A stretch of 64,000 bases of DNA from an uncultured Prevotellaceae bacterium (GCA_947305005.1 CAMZCM010000003.1:1-64000), one strand, 5' to 3'. Counted from the stretch's first letter, positions 8,601 to 18,435 are shown. Made by a program: numbers and translations. Notes: generated by a model from the sequence alone, not told the origin.

Positions 8601-9007
8601 TTTGTGCTAACCAATTCTATTAATCCCACATCCACATGATAAAGATAACATATCTGATGACCGTCCATAGCTACTGATTCTACTGGCATAAACAACGGCT
8701 TGAAGCCTTCATCAAACAAATCCTCAACGGCCTGTTCTATGTCATCCACATCATAGCAGATATGATATGTTGTGTTGCCAATCTTCTGAAGGAAGTTATC
8801 TACTGGCGAAGATTCGCCCTCTTTCAAAGGTGAGACCAGCTCTATTGTCGGGAAACCTTTTTTATATAGGAAGGCTATCCTCGTACGTTGGATTTCTTCG
8901 TCATAAATCTTCGACAAAGTCCAGCCGGCATTCACATATAGCTGTGCCGTCTTGTTAATATCACGGACTGCATAGCCAATATGGTTTACTGATTTCAAAT
9001 GATGCAT
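8597..9007 (-). CDS. VOC family protein (methylmalonyl-CoA epimerase/glyoxalase-like)
   Basis: A 136-aa vicinal-oxygen-chelate protein with the paired beta-alpha-beta modules. 'SVNHIGYAVRDINKTAQLY' provides the first metal-binding His, 'TYHICYDVDDIEQAV' the second His, and 'GLIELVS' the terminal Glu. The pattern is close to methylmalonyl-CoA epimerase. In this position (ATGA overlap with the adenylation enzyme) it may epimerise or isomerise the acyl group that ends up on the ACP, for example at the alpha carbon. This is inference; housekeeping methylmalonyl-CoA epimerase is normally found with the mutase genes, which are absent here. Confidence 0.85.
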   Translation of the reverse strand: MHHLKSVNHIGYAVRDINKTAQLYVNAGWTLSKIYDEEIQRTRIAFLYKKGFPTIELVSPLKEGESSPVDNFLQKIGNTTYHICYDVDDIEQAVEDLFDEGFKPLFMPVESVAMDGHQICYLYHVDVGLIELVSTK

Positions 9008-9011
9008 GAGC

Positions 9012-9659
9012 CTATACGCTTAAAAATGATTGTATTTCCTTAATACGGGAAACAAAATACTTGTTAAAATTACTCTCAATCAATTCTTCAGGAAGTCGTT
9101 CTGCTTCCGGATACAATTCTTCTTCATGTTCCACGATGATGCCTGGGGTAAATTTAAAGCCTATCACCTTCGCAGGGTTACCGGTAACGATGGCATACGG
9201 TGGAATATTAGACCTGATTACCGAACCGGCACCAACGATACTTCCTCTTCCTACCGTCACGCCATGCAGTACGGTAACGTTGGCGCCTATCCAAACATCT
9301 TCTTCAATCACGATGTCCTTGTCCATCTCGTGGTCAACATCAATTTCGGCCTTCATTTCATTGGTAATGTCTTTGAGAAAGACACCAGGAATGGACAAAT
9401 GCCCGCCAGTAATGGCTGTAAAGCCAAATGCAATGCCAGACTTCTTTTTGATAATGACTCGTGCCTTGGTATTCATGATGCGGGCACCCTCATCAATGAA
9501 CACATCCTCACCGACAAAAAGGTTCTTTTTATTCCAGATGGTCATTTTGCCCCTCAAATATGCAGTTGGGGCGAGTGAGCCATATCTGAAACTCACCAGA
9601 TGGTTTTTACTTCGGACACAGAAGTGCTTTATACTTCTCAGGATAGCTATTAATCTCAT
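9012..9659 (-). CDS. Left-handed beta-helix acyltransferase (CatB/WbbJ-like)
   Basis: The C-terminal half shows hexapeptide repeats typical of trimeric acetyl-CoA-dependent sugar O- or N-acetyltransferases: 'IVIEEDVWIGANVTVLHGVT', 'IGRGSIVGAGSVI'-like turns and the closing 'AIVTGNPAKVIGFKF'. The ORF track starts at 9722, but an ATG at 9659 (MRLIAILRS) begins just after the stop of the upstream TupA-like gene and avoids a 59-base overlap, so I use it; length is then 215 aa. Probably acetylates a sugar of the repeat unit or a precursor in the cytoplasm. Confidence 0.85.
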   Translation of the reverse strand: MRLIAILRSIKHFCVRSKNHLVSFRYGSLAPTAYLRGKMTIWNKKNLFVGEDVFIDEGARIMNTKARVIIKKKSGIAFGFTAITGGHLSIPGVFLKDITNEMKAEIDVDHEMDKDIVIEEDVWIGANVTVLHGVTVGRGSIVGAGSVIRSNIPPYAIVTGNPAKVIGFKFTPGIIVEHEEELYPEAERLPEELIESNFNKYFVSRIKEIQSFLSV

Positions 9660-9663
9660 CTTC

Positions 9664-10542
9664 TTATGCTTGGGGTAATTGAATAAACTTGCCAAAAGAT
9701 TCGTCGTAGGACTCTGGAACAAAAGGCATCAGTCCTCCAAAATGGAAGATTGTGTACTCGCCTACATATATTTTCCCATCAATATTGTAAAGGTCTATTC
9801 TGATTTGAGGGAATCCTGCGCCCAACTTTTCTGCCATTGCAATCATCTCTTCAATATTATTGGGAATATCCGGCAGTTGAGGAGCATGAGGGTGGCCTTG
9901 AACCACAGGGATGGTCTTTAAATTTCTATCAAAGAAATCGAACATTACATTACCTGTAGAGCGGCCGGTTGCAATAAAGAAGAACTCGCATCTTCCATTA
10001 AAACAGAAGAATTTATAATCTCGTAGTTCTCCATAACGGTTATCCACCATAAATTTCTCCGCTATAATCTTCCTTGGGACATCTTTGTATGGATACTCCC
10101 TAGAAGCCCAATAATAGTTGCGTTTCAAACATTTGGTAAGCTTCTTTCTTGCCGATTCTTTATCAAATGTACTCTTATCCTTACATACTATAACACCTTG
10201 CGAATCGTGGTTTGTTTTCAGGACAAACTGCTGGGGTAGTTTATCAAAATCAATTTCAGCAAAATTATCCCATACGCCCAAAAGAGGAATCAGATGGTCC
10301 TGATTGCCAAGAAGTTTTTCAGTATAGAACCTTGACCTGTATTTATCCACCAATTCTGTGTAGATGGCTCTTTTATCATGAAGTTTGAGCCATTGCAACT
10401 TCTCACTATAAGTAGTGGGATTATCCAAATTGATTCTCTTGCCAAACACCAAATAATAAAACCATTTGATATACCTTTCGTCTGACACTAACGGGGATAT
10501 CAAGGATAAGGCTTTCGCCTTGTAAGTCAATAAACTTCTCAT
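9664..10542 (-). CDS. TupA-like ATP-grasp protein
   Basis: A 292-aa member of the TupA-like ATP-grasp family (PF14305), recognised by 'NPTTYSEKLQWLKLHDK' near residue 40, 'KTNHDSQGVIVCKDKS' near 110, and 'GAGFPQIRIDLYNIDGKIYVGE' with the metal-binding E close to the C-terminus. TupA makes part of teichuronopeptide; relatives are frequent in capsule loci and are thought to attach amino acids or similar groups to polysaccharides. It precedes the hexapeptide acetyltransferase by 4 bases. Which acid and amine it joins is not visible. Confidence 0.88.
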   Translation of the reverse strand: MRSLLTYKAKALSLISPLVSDERYIKWFYYLVFGKRINLDNPTTYSEKLQWLKLHDKRAIYTELVDKYRSRFYTEKLLGNQDHLIPLLGVWDNFAEIDFDKLPQQFVLKTNHDSQGVIVCKDKSTFDKESARKKLTKCLKRNYYWASREYPYKDVPRKIIAEKFMVDNRYGELRDYKFFCFNGRCEFFFIATGRSTGNVMFDFFDRNLKTIPVVQGHPHAPQLPDIPNNIEEMIAMAEKLGAGFPQIRIDLYNIDGKIYVGEYTIFHFGGLMPFVPESYDESFGKFIQLPQA

Positions 10543-10557
10543 CTTTTCAAAATTATA

Positions 10558-11637
10558 CTATAAAATTATTGTTTCCCAATTATTTGTTATTACTTCATCC
10601 GAGAATAGCCTATCTGCCTTTTCTTTTGATGCAACTCCCATACTTAAGAGTTGCTCCACAGTACATCCGGCCAAATCAACAATAGCCTCTTTGATGCTGG
10701 TGGAATCATGACTGTCGCATAGGAAACCATTTCTTTCATCAATAAGAACATTATGATCAGAAACGCGGGACATGATGACTGGTTTACCCAATTTCATCGC
10801 TTCGCATATTGCATTGGGCAGACCTTCTCTATGGCTGAGTAGCATTACAGCATCAGCCTGGTTCATCTTTTCATGAATATCTTCAACAGGTTCATGCAGT
10901 CTGAACACGTCACAATATCCTTTATCGGAAATGGCATTGGCTGTTTGCTGAAACACGGGTCCCACGTTTGCACCATACCAGTCAATCACGACACTCTTTC
11001 GCTCTATCTCGCTCATCAAGTCTAATGAAGCCAAAAGTCCTTGCGGGTTTTTCAGTTCTTGAAAGGATGCAGCAACTACGATGTGCAATTTACCATCTCT
11101 TTTCGGGACATACTTTGTATGAACATCTCCTATCTGAGTATTGTTGTATATAACATGAAACTTCTCCCTGTGCGAAGGGTAGAATCCGCACCATGTCTCC
11201 ATTGCCAGATGTGAATTGCTAACTATCGCATCAGAATATCTCAACATCCATACATAAAAAAGTTCTTTTGATGAGACAGGTGCTGCCGTGGGACAGAATC
11301 TCAGACCAGTTATTACCTTCCAATTGTGTCCACCTATAGCTGACATATCGTTCAGGAAATTCTCTGCTGGCAGAAATGAGATTACGGCATCAAATCCTCC
11401 GCTCCTTATATATCTCCTTACCTTCCACATCCTTTTTAGTGGATTATTGAAGGAGTATTCCCATTTTACGGGGATATTATCTTCTTGTAACAAATGTCCA
11501 TAAAAGTCACCTTCCCCATAACAATAGAAAGACACATTATGTCCTCGTCTTTTTAGAAGCCTGGCGACAGTAACGATCTGCCGTTCTGCACCACCGGAGA
11601 GTAGATTCGCTGCAAGAAACAAGATTTTTTTTCCCAT
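10558..11637 (-). CDS. Glycosyltransferase family 4
   Basis: GT-B glycosyltransferase of about 359 aa. Start taken at the ATG giving 'MGKKILFLAANLLSGGAERQ', because the S-G-G-A-E-R loop is the typical N-terminus of GT4 enzymes; the ORF track start at 11673 adds twelve unlikely residues. The donor site reads 'SHREGLPNAICEAMKLGKP' (E-x7-E). Predicted to add one sugar to the lipid-linked oligosaccharide on the cytoplasmic side. It follows a GT2 gene by 56 bases. Confidence 0.9.
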   Translation of the reverse strand: MGKKILFLAANLLSGGAERQIVTVARLLKRRGHNVSFYCYGEGDFYGHLLQEDNIPVKWEYSFNNPLKRMWKVRRYIRSGGFDAVISFLPAENFLNDMSAIGGHNWKVITGLRFCPTAAPVSSKELFYVWMLRYSDAIVSNSHLAMETWCGFYPSHREKFHVIYNNTQIGDVHTKYVPKRDGKLHIVVAASFQELKNPQGLLASLDLMSEIERKSVVIDWYGANVGPVFQQTANAISDKGYCDVFRLHEPVEDIHEKMNQADAVMLLSHREGLPNAICEAMKLGKPVIMSRVSDHNVLIDERNGFLCDSHDSTSIKEAIVDLAGCTVEQLLSMGVASKEKADRLFSDEVITNNWETIIL

Positions 11638-11693
11638 AAAAATTCCACACAAATATGAATTGGTATTGTCCAACTATAGTTTTGCTATACAAA

Positions 11694-12590
11694 TCAGCAG
11701 CTATTCCGTTTTTCGTAAATCAGTGATACTATAATGCCTGGAACTTTCAATAAATGTAAAAGCCAATCTCTTATTATTGCCCATTGGTATAATGGATATT
11801 CTCCCCTCTTACGCAATAAGGCCGCATAAGTTTGACAGCGAACTCCTTTTTGAATTTTCTCCACTATGCCTATACCCAACTCCTTACTGTGTTCAAAACA
11901 ATACTTCTCATTGAACAGTCTATTGATAAGTTCCTGTTTCTGTAAACGCTTGTTATGATGAGTATTGGTAAAACTATCATTCTGCTCAAGATGATACATA
12001 TATAAGGCATCATCAATACGGTAGTGACAATATCCTGCATTAGTTAAGCGTCTCCATGCTATACCTTCAACAACAAACTTAACTCCTTCAGGCTCTGGCC
12101 ACAACGTTTCTCTCATCAAATCACCTCTGAGCATCCCTTCTGTTATATTTGTTTTATGCCCTGTGTGATCCATACAATATGCAATTACATCCATATAATG
12201 AGACCGCTCGTTGTGTGGAATAGAATCCCAAGCCTTTAGCCAAGTCTCAACAGATGTCTTGATATATTCATCATCACTATCTAAGAAAAGTATATAATCA
12301 CCTCTTGAGATTCTTATTGCCGCATTACGGGCGGTATGAACACCACCATTGGGCTTCTTAATATATGCCATGGGGAAATCGACCTTCTCCATGAATTCTT
12401 GAACAATATCATCCAATGGTTCCTCAGACCCATCATTGACAATGATATACTCAATATCATGGCAGGTTTGATTAGCAACAGAATTCATAGCCCTAGGTAA
12501 CACATCCCTCCGGTTATATACCGGAGTAAGGATTGTTACACGTGGTTTGTCATTATCTAGCCAATGCTTATTATATAATGTTTCCATCAA
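11694..12590 (-). CDS. Glycosyltransferase family 2
   Basis: A 298-aa GT-A inverting glycosyltransferase. The N-terminus has 'RVTILTPVYNRRDVLPRAMN' and 'EYIIVNDGSEEPLDD', and the metal/nucleotide-binding DxD is in 'YILFLDSDDEYIK' near residue 100. No transmembrane segment is seen. It probably extends the repeat unit with a sugar from a nucleotide donor. The start overlaps the preceding GT4 stop by 4 bases, so the two are coupled. Confidence 0.92.
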   Translation of the reverse strand: MMETLYNKHWLDNDKPRVTILTPVYNRRDVLPRAMNSVANQTCHDIEYIIVNDGSEEPLDDIVQEFMEKVDFPMAYIKKPNGGVHTARNAAIRISRGDYILFLDSDDEYIKTSVETWLKAWDSIPHNERSHYMDVIAYCMDHTGHKTNITEGMLRGDLMRETLWPEPEGVKFVVEGIAWRRLTNAGYCHYRIDDALYMYHLEQNDSFTNTHHNKRLQKQELINRLFNEKYCFEHSKELGIGIVEKIQKGVRCQTYAALLRKRGEYPLYQWAIIRDWLLHLLKVPGIIVSLIYEKRNSC

Positions 12591-13774
12591 TTATTATTCG
12601 TAATGTCTTGAAGCTGTTTAAACATAACTGCGCCATAATTCCCATAATGAAATGCGGTTTGGCATAGTTTTCTGGCATTTTCTCCAATTCTCTGTGCCTG
12701 CTTTTTATCTGAAAAAGCCTCTACGATGGCGTTACTTAATTCATTTACATCATTTGGCTCAACAATGTAAGCAGTTTCTCTATCTTTTATCCAATTTACC
12801 ACTTCTCCAAAATTTGTCGTAATTAAAGGTGTTCCAGAGGCAAGGTACTCCCCAATTTTAGTTGAGAACCCATAATAGTTTTGTTGAGAGGGCGGACGAT
12901 TACTAATAACTAGAGATGCTTTGCTAAGATATTGCCTCACTTGCGCACGATTAAGATACCCTACAAATTCCACGCAATTTTCAATCTTATATTTAGTTAG
13001 AATACGTTTTACCTCACCCGGATTTGAGGATTCCTTTATCTGACCGGAAACTACATATTTAATATTTTCTGGTAGTTTTTCTTTTGCCTTACCAAAAGCT
13101 TCTAACATTCCAAGGAAACCATCTTTTTGCTGAGATAATGTTCCTGCATGAAATACATAGGGATATTCGGATTCTGATGATTTATCAGGGATATTGTATT
13201 GTGGAAAATCAACAAGAATGGGGATTTTAATTACAACTCCTTCGGGGCGACAGTGCTTCTTTGCAAGATTGAAAAGATTATCGGATATTGCCAAGACTCC
13301 GTCATATTTCGGGAAAATATGGCTTAATGCCATTCTTCTTTGCTTGTTCTTTATATTTGTCTCAACACCGGTACCAAAAGGTAGTTCGCACAATTCACTT
13401 ATGTAATATGCTTTGAGCCTATGAACCCAGTTAACGACGAGTGATGCAAATAAATTGCTTTCATGGTAATAACCATATACAAAGTCGCCGGGGGATAGTT
13501 CCTTCTTTAAACGTCGAAAGAGTATTATCCTTGCCCAAAGAGACGATAATCTCCGAAGGTAAGAACTGGATGCTTTTGTCTCATTCAAATAATAGTAATT
13601 CACACCGTTTACCTCTCCCTTTCTAATAGACGGCTTTTGGGCCACGCAACTACTGAATATCAACACATGGCAATCAACCCCCACAGATTGATAAGCTTTG
13701 GCGAGGCATATAATTCGGTTGGTTGCTGCCATCCCGTTAGGAAACGGCTCTCTTGTAACAAATATGACTTTCAT
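12587..13774 (-). CDS. Glycosyltransferase family 4
   Basis: A 395-aa GT-B protein. 'MKVIFVTREPFPNGMAATNR' is the acceptor-domain loop, 'YVFHAGTLSQQKDGFLGML' opens the donor domain, and 'YYGFSTKIGEYLASGTPLIT' holds the acidic donor-binding motif, here with K-x-x-E in place of the common E-x7-E. It lies between another GT4 (8 bases upstream) and a GT2 (ATGA overlap). Donor sugar unknown. Confidence 0.9.
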   Translation of the reverse strand: MKVIFVTREPFPNGMAATNRIICLAKAYQSVGVDCHVLIFSSCVAQKPSIRKGEVNGVNYYYLNETKASSSYLRRLSSLWARIILFRRLKKELSPGDFVYGYYHESNLFASLVVNWVHRLKAYYISELCELPFGTGVETNIKNKQRRMALSHIFPKYDGVLAISDNLFNLAKKHCRPEGVVIKIPILVDFPQYNIPDKSSESEYPYVFHAGTLSQQKDGFLGMLEAFGKAKEKLPENIKYVVSGQIKESSNPGEVKRILTKYKIENCVEFVGYLNRAQVRQYLSKASLVISNRPPSQQNYYGFSTKIGEYLASGTPLITTNFGEVVNWIKDRETAYIVEPNDVNELSNAIVEAFSDKKQAQRIGENARKLCQTAFHYGNYGAVMFKQLQDITNNN

Positions 13775-13782
13775 CCTATTGA

Positions 13783-15015
13783 TTAAAATCTATGTTCTGA
13801 CAATAAGAAAAGCTCACGACTCCTAGTATAGCCATCTATTAAACAACGCTGCAATTTTTCATCTGATGGTGCAAACAATTCTTTGGCTCGCTTATATGCT
13901 TTCTCAACCATATCCTCACAGAGTTGCTCATCCGTCAATAGTTTTTCTATCGACAAAACCAATTGTTGGATATTCCCACACTCGTTCATAATGATATACT
14001 CATTCCCATCTTCGTTAATAATAGGAATACTCCCCACATTATTGGTTATAACAGGCAATTTCAAGAACATACTCTCCATAACCGTACCTGGTATAACGTC
14101 GTTATGAGTCGGTAATATGGAGATACGCGCCTCAGATGCCAACTTAAAAACATCTTCTCTTGTCCTCTGGAATCCTGCCCATGTGATATTATTCTCTAAT
14201 CCGTGTTCTCTTGCATATTCTTTGAAACCATCCAAATTACCGCCACCTATAACGAGAAGACTCGTCTTTGGATATTTGTTTTTGAACAACGCTAACGCAT
14301 CCATCAAATCAACAATACCTTTGTCTTTACATACACGAGCGAAAAACACCAAGTCGTATTTCTTTTCGGGCCTTGGCTCTATTAGAGGGATCTCATACGA
14401 ACCGTATGTATGATAGAACAATTCTATATTTGGGTTAATGTTCTGTATATCCTTGGCCTGTATTGAAGTTTCATAGAATGACACTTTTGATTGCTCAATA
14501 ATGCTCCTTTCTATTTTTATTCGTTTAGGAGAAAACTTATTATTAGGGTTCAATTTCTCCTTATAAATGAAGCCTTGGACAGAAAGAATGAATGGATATT
14601 TATCTTTTAAGTCAAAGAACGAAGCAGAATAATATGGATTCTCCACCCCATACAGGTGAATTACATCAGGTTTTATCTGATTGACAAATTTGCACACCTT
14701 CTTTCGCGCTCTTTTGAAATTGGTGAAGAGATCCAATGAAAAATGTTTATTATATAATAAACGTGGACGGTTAAATATATAAGGATTATAGAAATAATAA
14801 TGAATTCCCCTAAGTTCTATTTGTTTATCGGATGGAATGTTTGGCCAAGGAGCAATAACATGCACATCCAAACTCTCACATCCCTCAACTGTCCTGATAG
14901 CCATTGGAATCCAAGGAGCCATCTCGGACACTACTTTATTGGGATTTACCAAGGTGTTAATCTCTTCATTTGTGAAATGGCAAATCCAAACCACTTTCAT
15001 TTTGCTTTTAATCAT
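13783..15015 (-). CDS. Glycosyltransferase family 4
   Basis: A 410-aa GT-B protein. 'YDLVFFARVCKDKGIVDLMD' marks the donor-domain start, and 'DVIPGTVMESMFLKLPVITN' is the E-x7-E-like donor motif (P-G-T-V-M-E-S-M). An internal ATG at 15000 ('MKVVWICHF') is an equally good start; 15015 is only 3 bases after the polymerase gene. Likely transfers a sugar to the repeat unit. Confidence 0.9.
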   Translation of the reverse strand: MIKSKMKVVWICHFTNEEINTLVNPNKVVSEMAPWIPMAIRTVEGCESLDVHVIAPWPNIPSDKQIELRGIHYYFYNPYIFNRPRLLYNKHFSLDLFTNFKRARKKVCKFVNQIKPDVIHLYGVENPYYSASFFDLKDKYPFILSVQGFIYKEKLNPNNKFSPKRIKIERSIIEQSKVSFYETSIQAKDIQNINPNIELFYHTYGSYEIPLIEPRPEKKYDLVFFARVCKDKGIVDLMDALALFKNKYPKTSLLVIGGGNLDGFKEYAREHGLENNITWAGFQRTREDVFKLASEARISILPTHNDVIPGTVMESMFLKLPVITNNVGSIPIINEDGNEYIIMNECGNIQQLVLSIEKLLTDEQLCEDMVEKAYKRAKELFAPSDEKLQRCLIDGYTRSRELFLLSEHRF

Positions 15016-15018
15016 AGT

Positions 15019-16152
15019 CTATTTCCAAGGTACTGAAAAAATGGTTTGGTAAGTCCTAAAATACTCGCCCATTCTAGAATCGAAGAAAGAATAGAATTCT
15101 TTCATTGCAAACAGCACAAAAATCAAAAGTAATATACTTGCCATACCACTATATTGCTTGTCCTTAAGCATCCTTGAAATAGCCATAGGACAAACTGCAA
15201 GATTAAAAATATAAAAATACATTGCGAATCTATTGGCCATAGGTATCACGGATGCGAATGGAAGTACAAATAACGAAAGAAGAGCCAACATGGTAATAAC
15301 TTTCAGATATACATTATCATCCTTCCTTAAATAATAAAAGCCCATCAGAGGAAACACATAATCTTTGACATACAATGATATCATACCAAGTATATTAGAA
15401 TTTGAGCTCTTAATATTTCCACTTCCAACATACAAAGCATATTCTTCTAATGCATCCCCTGCAAATAAAGCGTTCAGATTGCTACTGAGAATTCTCGGAA
15501 AAACAATGTTGGCGACAATCAATCCGACTAAAACTACAGCCATATTTCTCAGACTTACTTGTCTGACTCTAATATATGAAACAAAATAAACAGGGAATAA
15601 TATCAAGGCACTTCTGTGAATGAAAGACGCAGCAAGAATTAACACAAAATAGGGTATTGGTTTCTTATTGGCAATAAACTGAGAAGCAATGACAAAAATG
15701 CATACTGCCGTCCATTGCCTATATGTTGAACAGCTACCAGTGAAAAAGTATCGCGAACAGAAGAAATAGATAAAGACAGAAAACCACCACCATTGAGGAG
15801 ACACATGCTTTTTCACTAATAAATAGATGACTGCATTGTGAAATATAGCCATTATTATTATTAAACCAAAATATCCTATTGACCGACATAGCACGTTGAT
15901 ATAAGTCCATCCGAATTCTCCTTTATTAGTTACACTTTCAATATAATTAAAGTCAAATAATGAACCTCCATAGCTATTTATTATTTCATATGACTCCAGA
16001 TAAGGTAAATAATCTGGCCCATAATCATAGCGAATTGCAGCAAAGGAAGTGATTATGAGAAAGGATAATAAAAGATATCTCTCCGACCGCTTGTCCTGTG
16101 CTTGGTATGCAAAAAAAACTGCAAGAAAACCGACAAAAAAAGGAATAAGCAT
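15019..16152 (-). CDS. EpsG/Wzy-like polysaccharide polymerase
   Basis: A 377-aa integral membrane protein with about ten hydrophobic helices. The N-terminal stretch 'FAAIRYDYGPDYLPYLESYE' is the hallmark of the EpsG family (R-x-D-x-G-x-D-Y), and the 'FIHRSALILFPVYFVSYI' segment is also typical. These proteins are the likely Wzy-type polymerases that join repeat units on the outer face of the inner membrane. It lies among the glycosyltransferases and pairs with the Wzx flippase at 21689. It is the only polymerase candidate in the window. Confidence 0.85.
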   Translation of the reverse strand: MLIPFFVGFLAVFFAYQAQDKRSERYLLLSFLIITSFAAIRYDYGPDYLPYLESYEIINSYGGSLFDFNYIESVTNKGEFGWTYINVLCRSIGYFGLIIIMAIFHNAVIYLLVKKHVSPQWWWFSVFIYFFCSRYFFTGSCSTYRQWTAVCIFVIASQFIANKKPIPYFVLILAASFIHRSALILFPVYFVSYIRVRQVSLRNMAVVLVGLIVANIVFPRILSSNLNALFAGDALEEYALYVGSGNIKSSNSNILGMISLYVKDYVFPLMGFYYLRKDDNVYLKVITMLALLSLFVLPFASVIPMANRFAMYFYIFNLAVCPMAISRMLKDKQYSGMASILLLIFVLFAMKEFYSFFDSRMGEYFRTYQTIFSVPWK

Positions 16153-16155
16153 ATC

Positions 16156-17223
16156 TTACAACACGTTAATCATTTTCAGATACTCTGGCCATTCACCCAT
16201 ATCTTTCCAAGAGTGCTCACTCACAGGAAAGCAACCTACACGGCCACCACGTGCCTGCACCTTTTCCATCAGATGGGTTATGTGAAAAAATACACCTTTT
16301 GGTATATCATCTATCAAATCAGGGTTCAGGATATAAACACCCGTGTTCACCTGATAGGTCTGTTCAGGCTTTTCTTTTAAAGCTGTCATTAAGCCATCCT
16401 CGCCTGTTTCAATCACGCCGTAAGGTATTTTGAAACTCTTCACCATGGTTACAATGGTCATATCATTATGATTGTTTACATGATAATCCCATACATCGCG
16501 ATAATCTTGTTCGTTGATACTATCGCAGTTCGAGACGAAGAAAGGAGTAGTAATCTTTCCTTTTAACAACGAAACACTACCAATAGTTCCAAGGGGTTTA
16601 TCCTCCATGAAGAACTCAATGTCGTACTTGTGGTCTAGCTGGCGGAGATAGTATTTCATCATGTCTGCCTTATAATTGACAGACATATAGAATTTGTGGC
16701 AGCCAATCCCTTCGAACTGATCCATGATGACTTCAAGGATAGTTTTATCGCCTACTGGCACTAAAGGTTTGGGAATCACATTTGTGATGGGCTTCAGGCG
16801 AGTCCCTTTACCACCCGCCATAATTATTACTGGAAGGTCAATTTTCTCACGTATATCCACTACAGTTTGAACAAAAGACTCCTCCCATAAGGCTACATCA
16901 ATAAGATTCCCTGTACTATCCAATATTGGCATATACGGAGAACGCTCTTGGAGCATCAAGTGCTTTATCTCCTCTTCTGTTTGGGTATCGTGTGCATACA
17001 CCTTGTTTCTGTCTATAATACCAGTGATGGGATCTTGTAAACTGACTCCGTTAATGATTGCCCTCTGGATATCTCCAATTGTGATAATACTAATAAAAAA
17101 ATCACTCTCAAAGACAAAAAGCATCTTCGTGTGCTTCTCATCCATCAATCTGAGCACATCCATCAATGAAACAGATGTGCCGACTATTATATGTCCGATT
17201 TTATTTTTTACAACTTCTCTCAT
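16156..17223 (-). CDS. CBS-pair sugar nucleotidyltransferase (PtmE-like)
   Basis: A 355-aa protein with two CBS motifs in the first 115 residues ('FVFESDFFISIITIGDIQRA', 'YMPILDSTGNLIDVALWEE'), followed by a nucleotidyltransferase domain with the signature 'MAGGKGTRLKPITNVIPKPL'. The CBS plus NTP-transferase arrangement matches Campylobacter PtmE, which makes GDP-glucosamine for the GDP route to legionaminic acid. With LegC (18436) and a LegB-like dehydratase (41856) in the same locus, it may supply a GDP- or UDP-activated amino sugar. The nucleotide used cannot be read here. CBS domains suggest control by adenosine nucleotides. Confidence 0.85.
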   Translation of the reverse strand: MREVVKNKIGHIIVGTSVSLMDVLRLMDEKHTKMLFVFESDFFISIITIGDIQRAIINGVSLQDPITGIIDRNKVYAHDTQTEEEIKHLMLQERSPYMPILDSTGNLIDVALWEESFVQTVVDIREKIDLPVIIMAGGKGTRLKPITNVIPKPLVPVGDKTILEVIMDQFEGIGCHKFYMSVNYKADMMKYYLRQLDHKYDIEFFMEDKPLGTIGSVSLLKGKITTPFFVSNCDSINEQDYRDVWDYHVNNHNDMTIVTMVKSFKIPYGVIETGEDGLMTALKEKPEQTYQVNTGVYILNPDLIDDIPKGVFFHITHLMEKVQARGGRVGCFPVSEHSWKDMGEWPEYLKMINVL

Positions 17224-17233
17224 AATTAAGCGG

Positions 17234-18394
17234 TTATATATGCTGATACCAATTATAATTTACAATTGGCGCATTACTACATGGTCCTATTTTCACTTTG
17301 TTTTTCCTATTTCCATTCAACAGACGAGTAGATAATTGCATCAAGTTCGCGGATGCCATTTTTGCATTCCATTGTTGTACGATTGTATTGTAAGCAGATT
17401 TTGAAATGGAAATCCGTTTATTTGGTTTCAACAGAAGCATCTTGGTTTTTTCATAGAAATCATCAAATTGTGCATCCTTATAAACCTGACCATTACCACC
17501 TTGTATTAAATATGGGGCTGCCCCCACTTTATTATTAACAACAACAGCACATGCGCTATTCATTGCCTCATTAATAACAGCACCCCAACCTTCGTTCCTG
17601 TCCGATGTATTAATAAACACTTCTGACTTTTCCATATACTCACGAACCTTTTCCGGATGCATCGCTCCTAATATACTTACTTCTTTCTCAAGTGAGTTCT
17701 TTGTCACATACTCCTTTACCATATCAGACAGTGGTCCTATTCCAATAATGTTTAAATGGAAGTCTATGCCTTCCTCTTTCAGCCTCTGCGCAAGCCAAAC
17801 GGCATACTCTGGATGTTTCCAATCAATATGGCGTCCTACCCATAGGATTGAATGTGCCTCTTTCTTACGAAGCAGTTCATCTAATGATTCGTATCTAACC
17901 GTTGGAGGAAAGTACCCCCATTTATATGCCTTCTTGAAAAAGCACCCTGTAGATAAGAAATCACGATAAGTATATGCACTTGCACATAAAAGATAATAGT
18001 TCTTCTTAAACCAGAAACTTATGGCGTTTGAGATGGCAATTTTTAAGAACTGAGATAAAGGAATAGTTTTTTTGAATAGACGTTCCGTATATTTAAAAGT
18101 CACTTTACCTGCCTTAATTCTACGTTTTACTAAGATCTCTGGTGAAGCGCCTATTATGACCACATCAGCTTCAAATGCAAGGTTTTCACAATCTTTAATT
18201 TGAGACGGGTCTGTCAAATCATATTCTTTGACATATTCAGGCCTGTCATTGGGGTTATACCCCAACGCGATTCTTTCCTGTTCCATTTTTTTTGTAGCCA
18301 CAAAAATATAAGAGCCAGAAGTCGCCTTATACATCTCATCAGAAAACTCCTTCTGATGATGATCAAAGAAATTTGACAAAAATACAACTCGCAT
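17234..18394 (-). CDS. Glycosyltransferase family 4
   Basis: A 386-aa GT-B enzyme. 'HSILWVGRHIDWKHPEYAV' starts the donor domain, and 'SDRNEGWGAVINEAMNSACA' is the E-x7-E donor motif (E-G-W-G-A-V-I-N-E). N-terminal 'MRVVFLSNFFDHHQKEFSDE' is the acceptor-side start. It stands 10 bases before the PtmE-like gene and about 40 after LegC, so it may use the amino sugar those enzymes help make (inference). Confidence 0.9.
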   Translation of the reverse strand: MRVVFLSNFFDHHQKEFSDEMYKATSGSYIFVATKKMEQERIALGYNPNDRPEYVKEYDLTDPSQIKDCENLAFEADVVIIGASPEILVKRRIKAGKVTFKYTERLFKKTIPLSQFLKIAISNAISFWFKKNYYLLCASAYTYRDFLSTGCFFKKAYKWGYFPPTVRYESLDELLRKKEAHSILWVGRHIDWKHPEYAVWLAQRLKEEGIDFHLNIIGIGPLSDMVKEYVTKNSLEKEVSILGAMHPEKVREYMEKSEVFINTSDRNEGWGAVINEAMNSACAVVVNNKVGAAPYLIQGGNGQVYKDAQFDDFYEKTKMLLLKPNKRISISKSAYNTIVQQWNAKMASANLMQLSTRLLNGNRKNKVKIGPCSNAPIVNYNWYQHI

Positions 18395-18435
18395 CTGGAA
18401 TGAGTATTATTAGAGAATTATCAACTCTCTTACTA

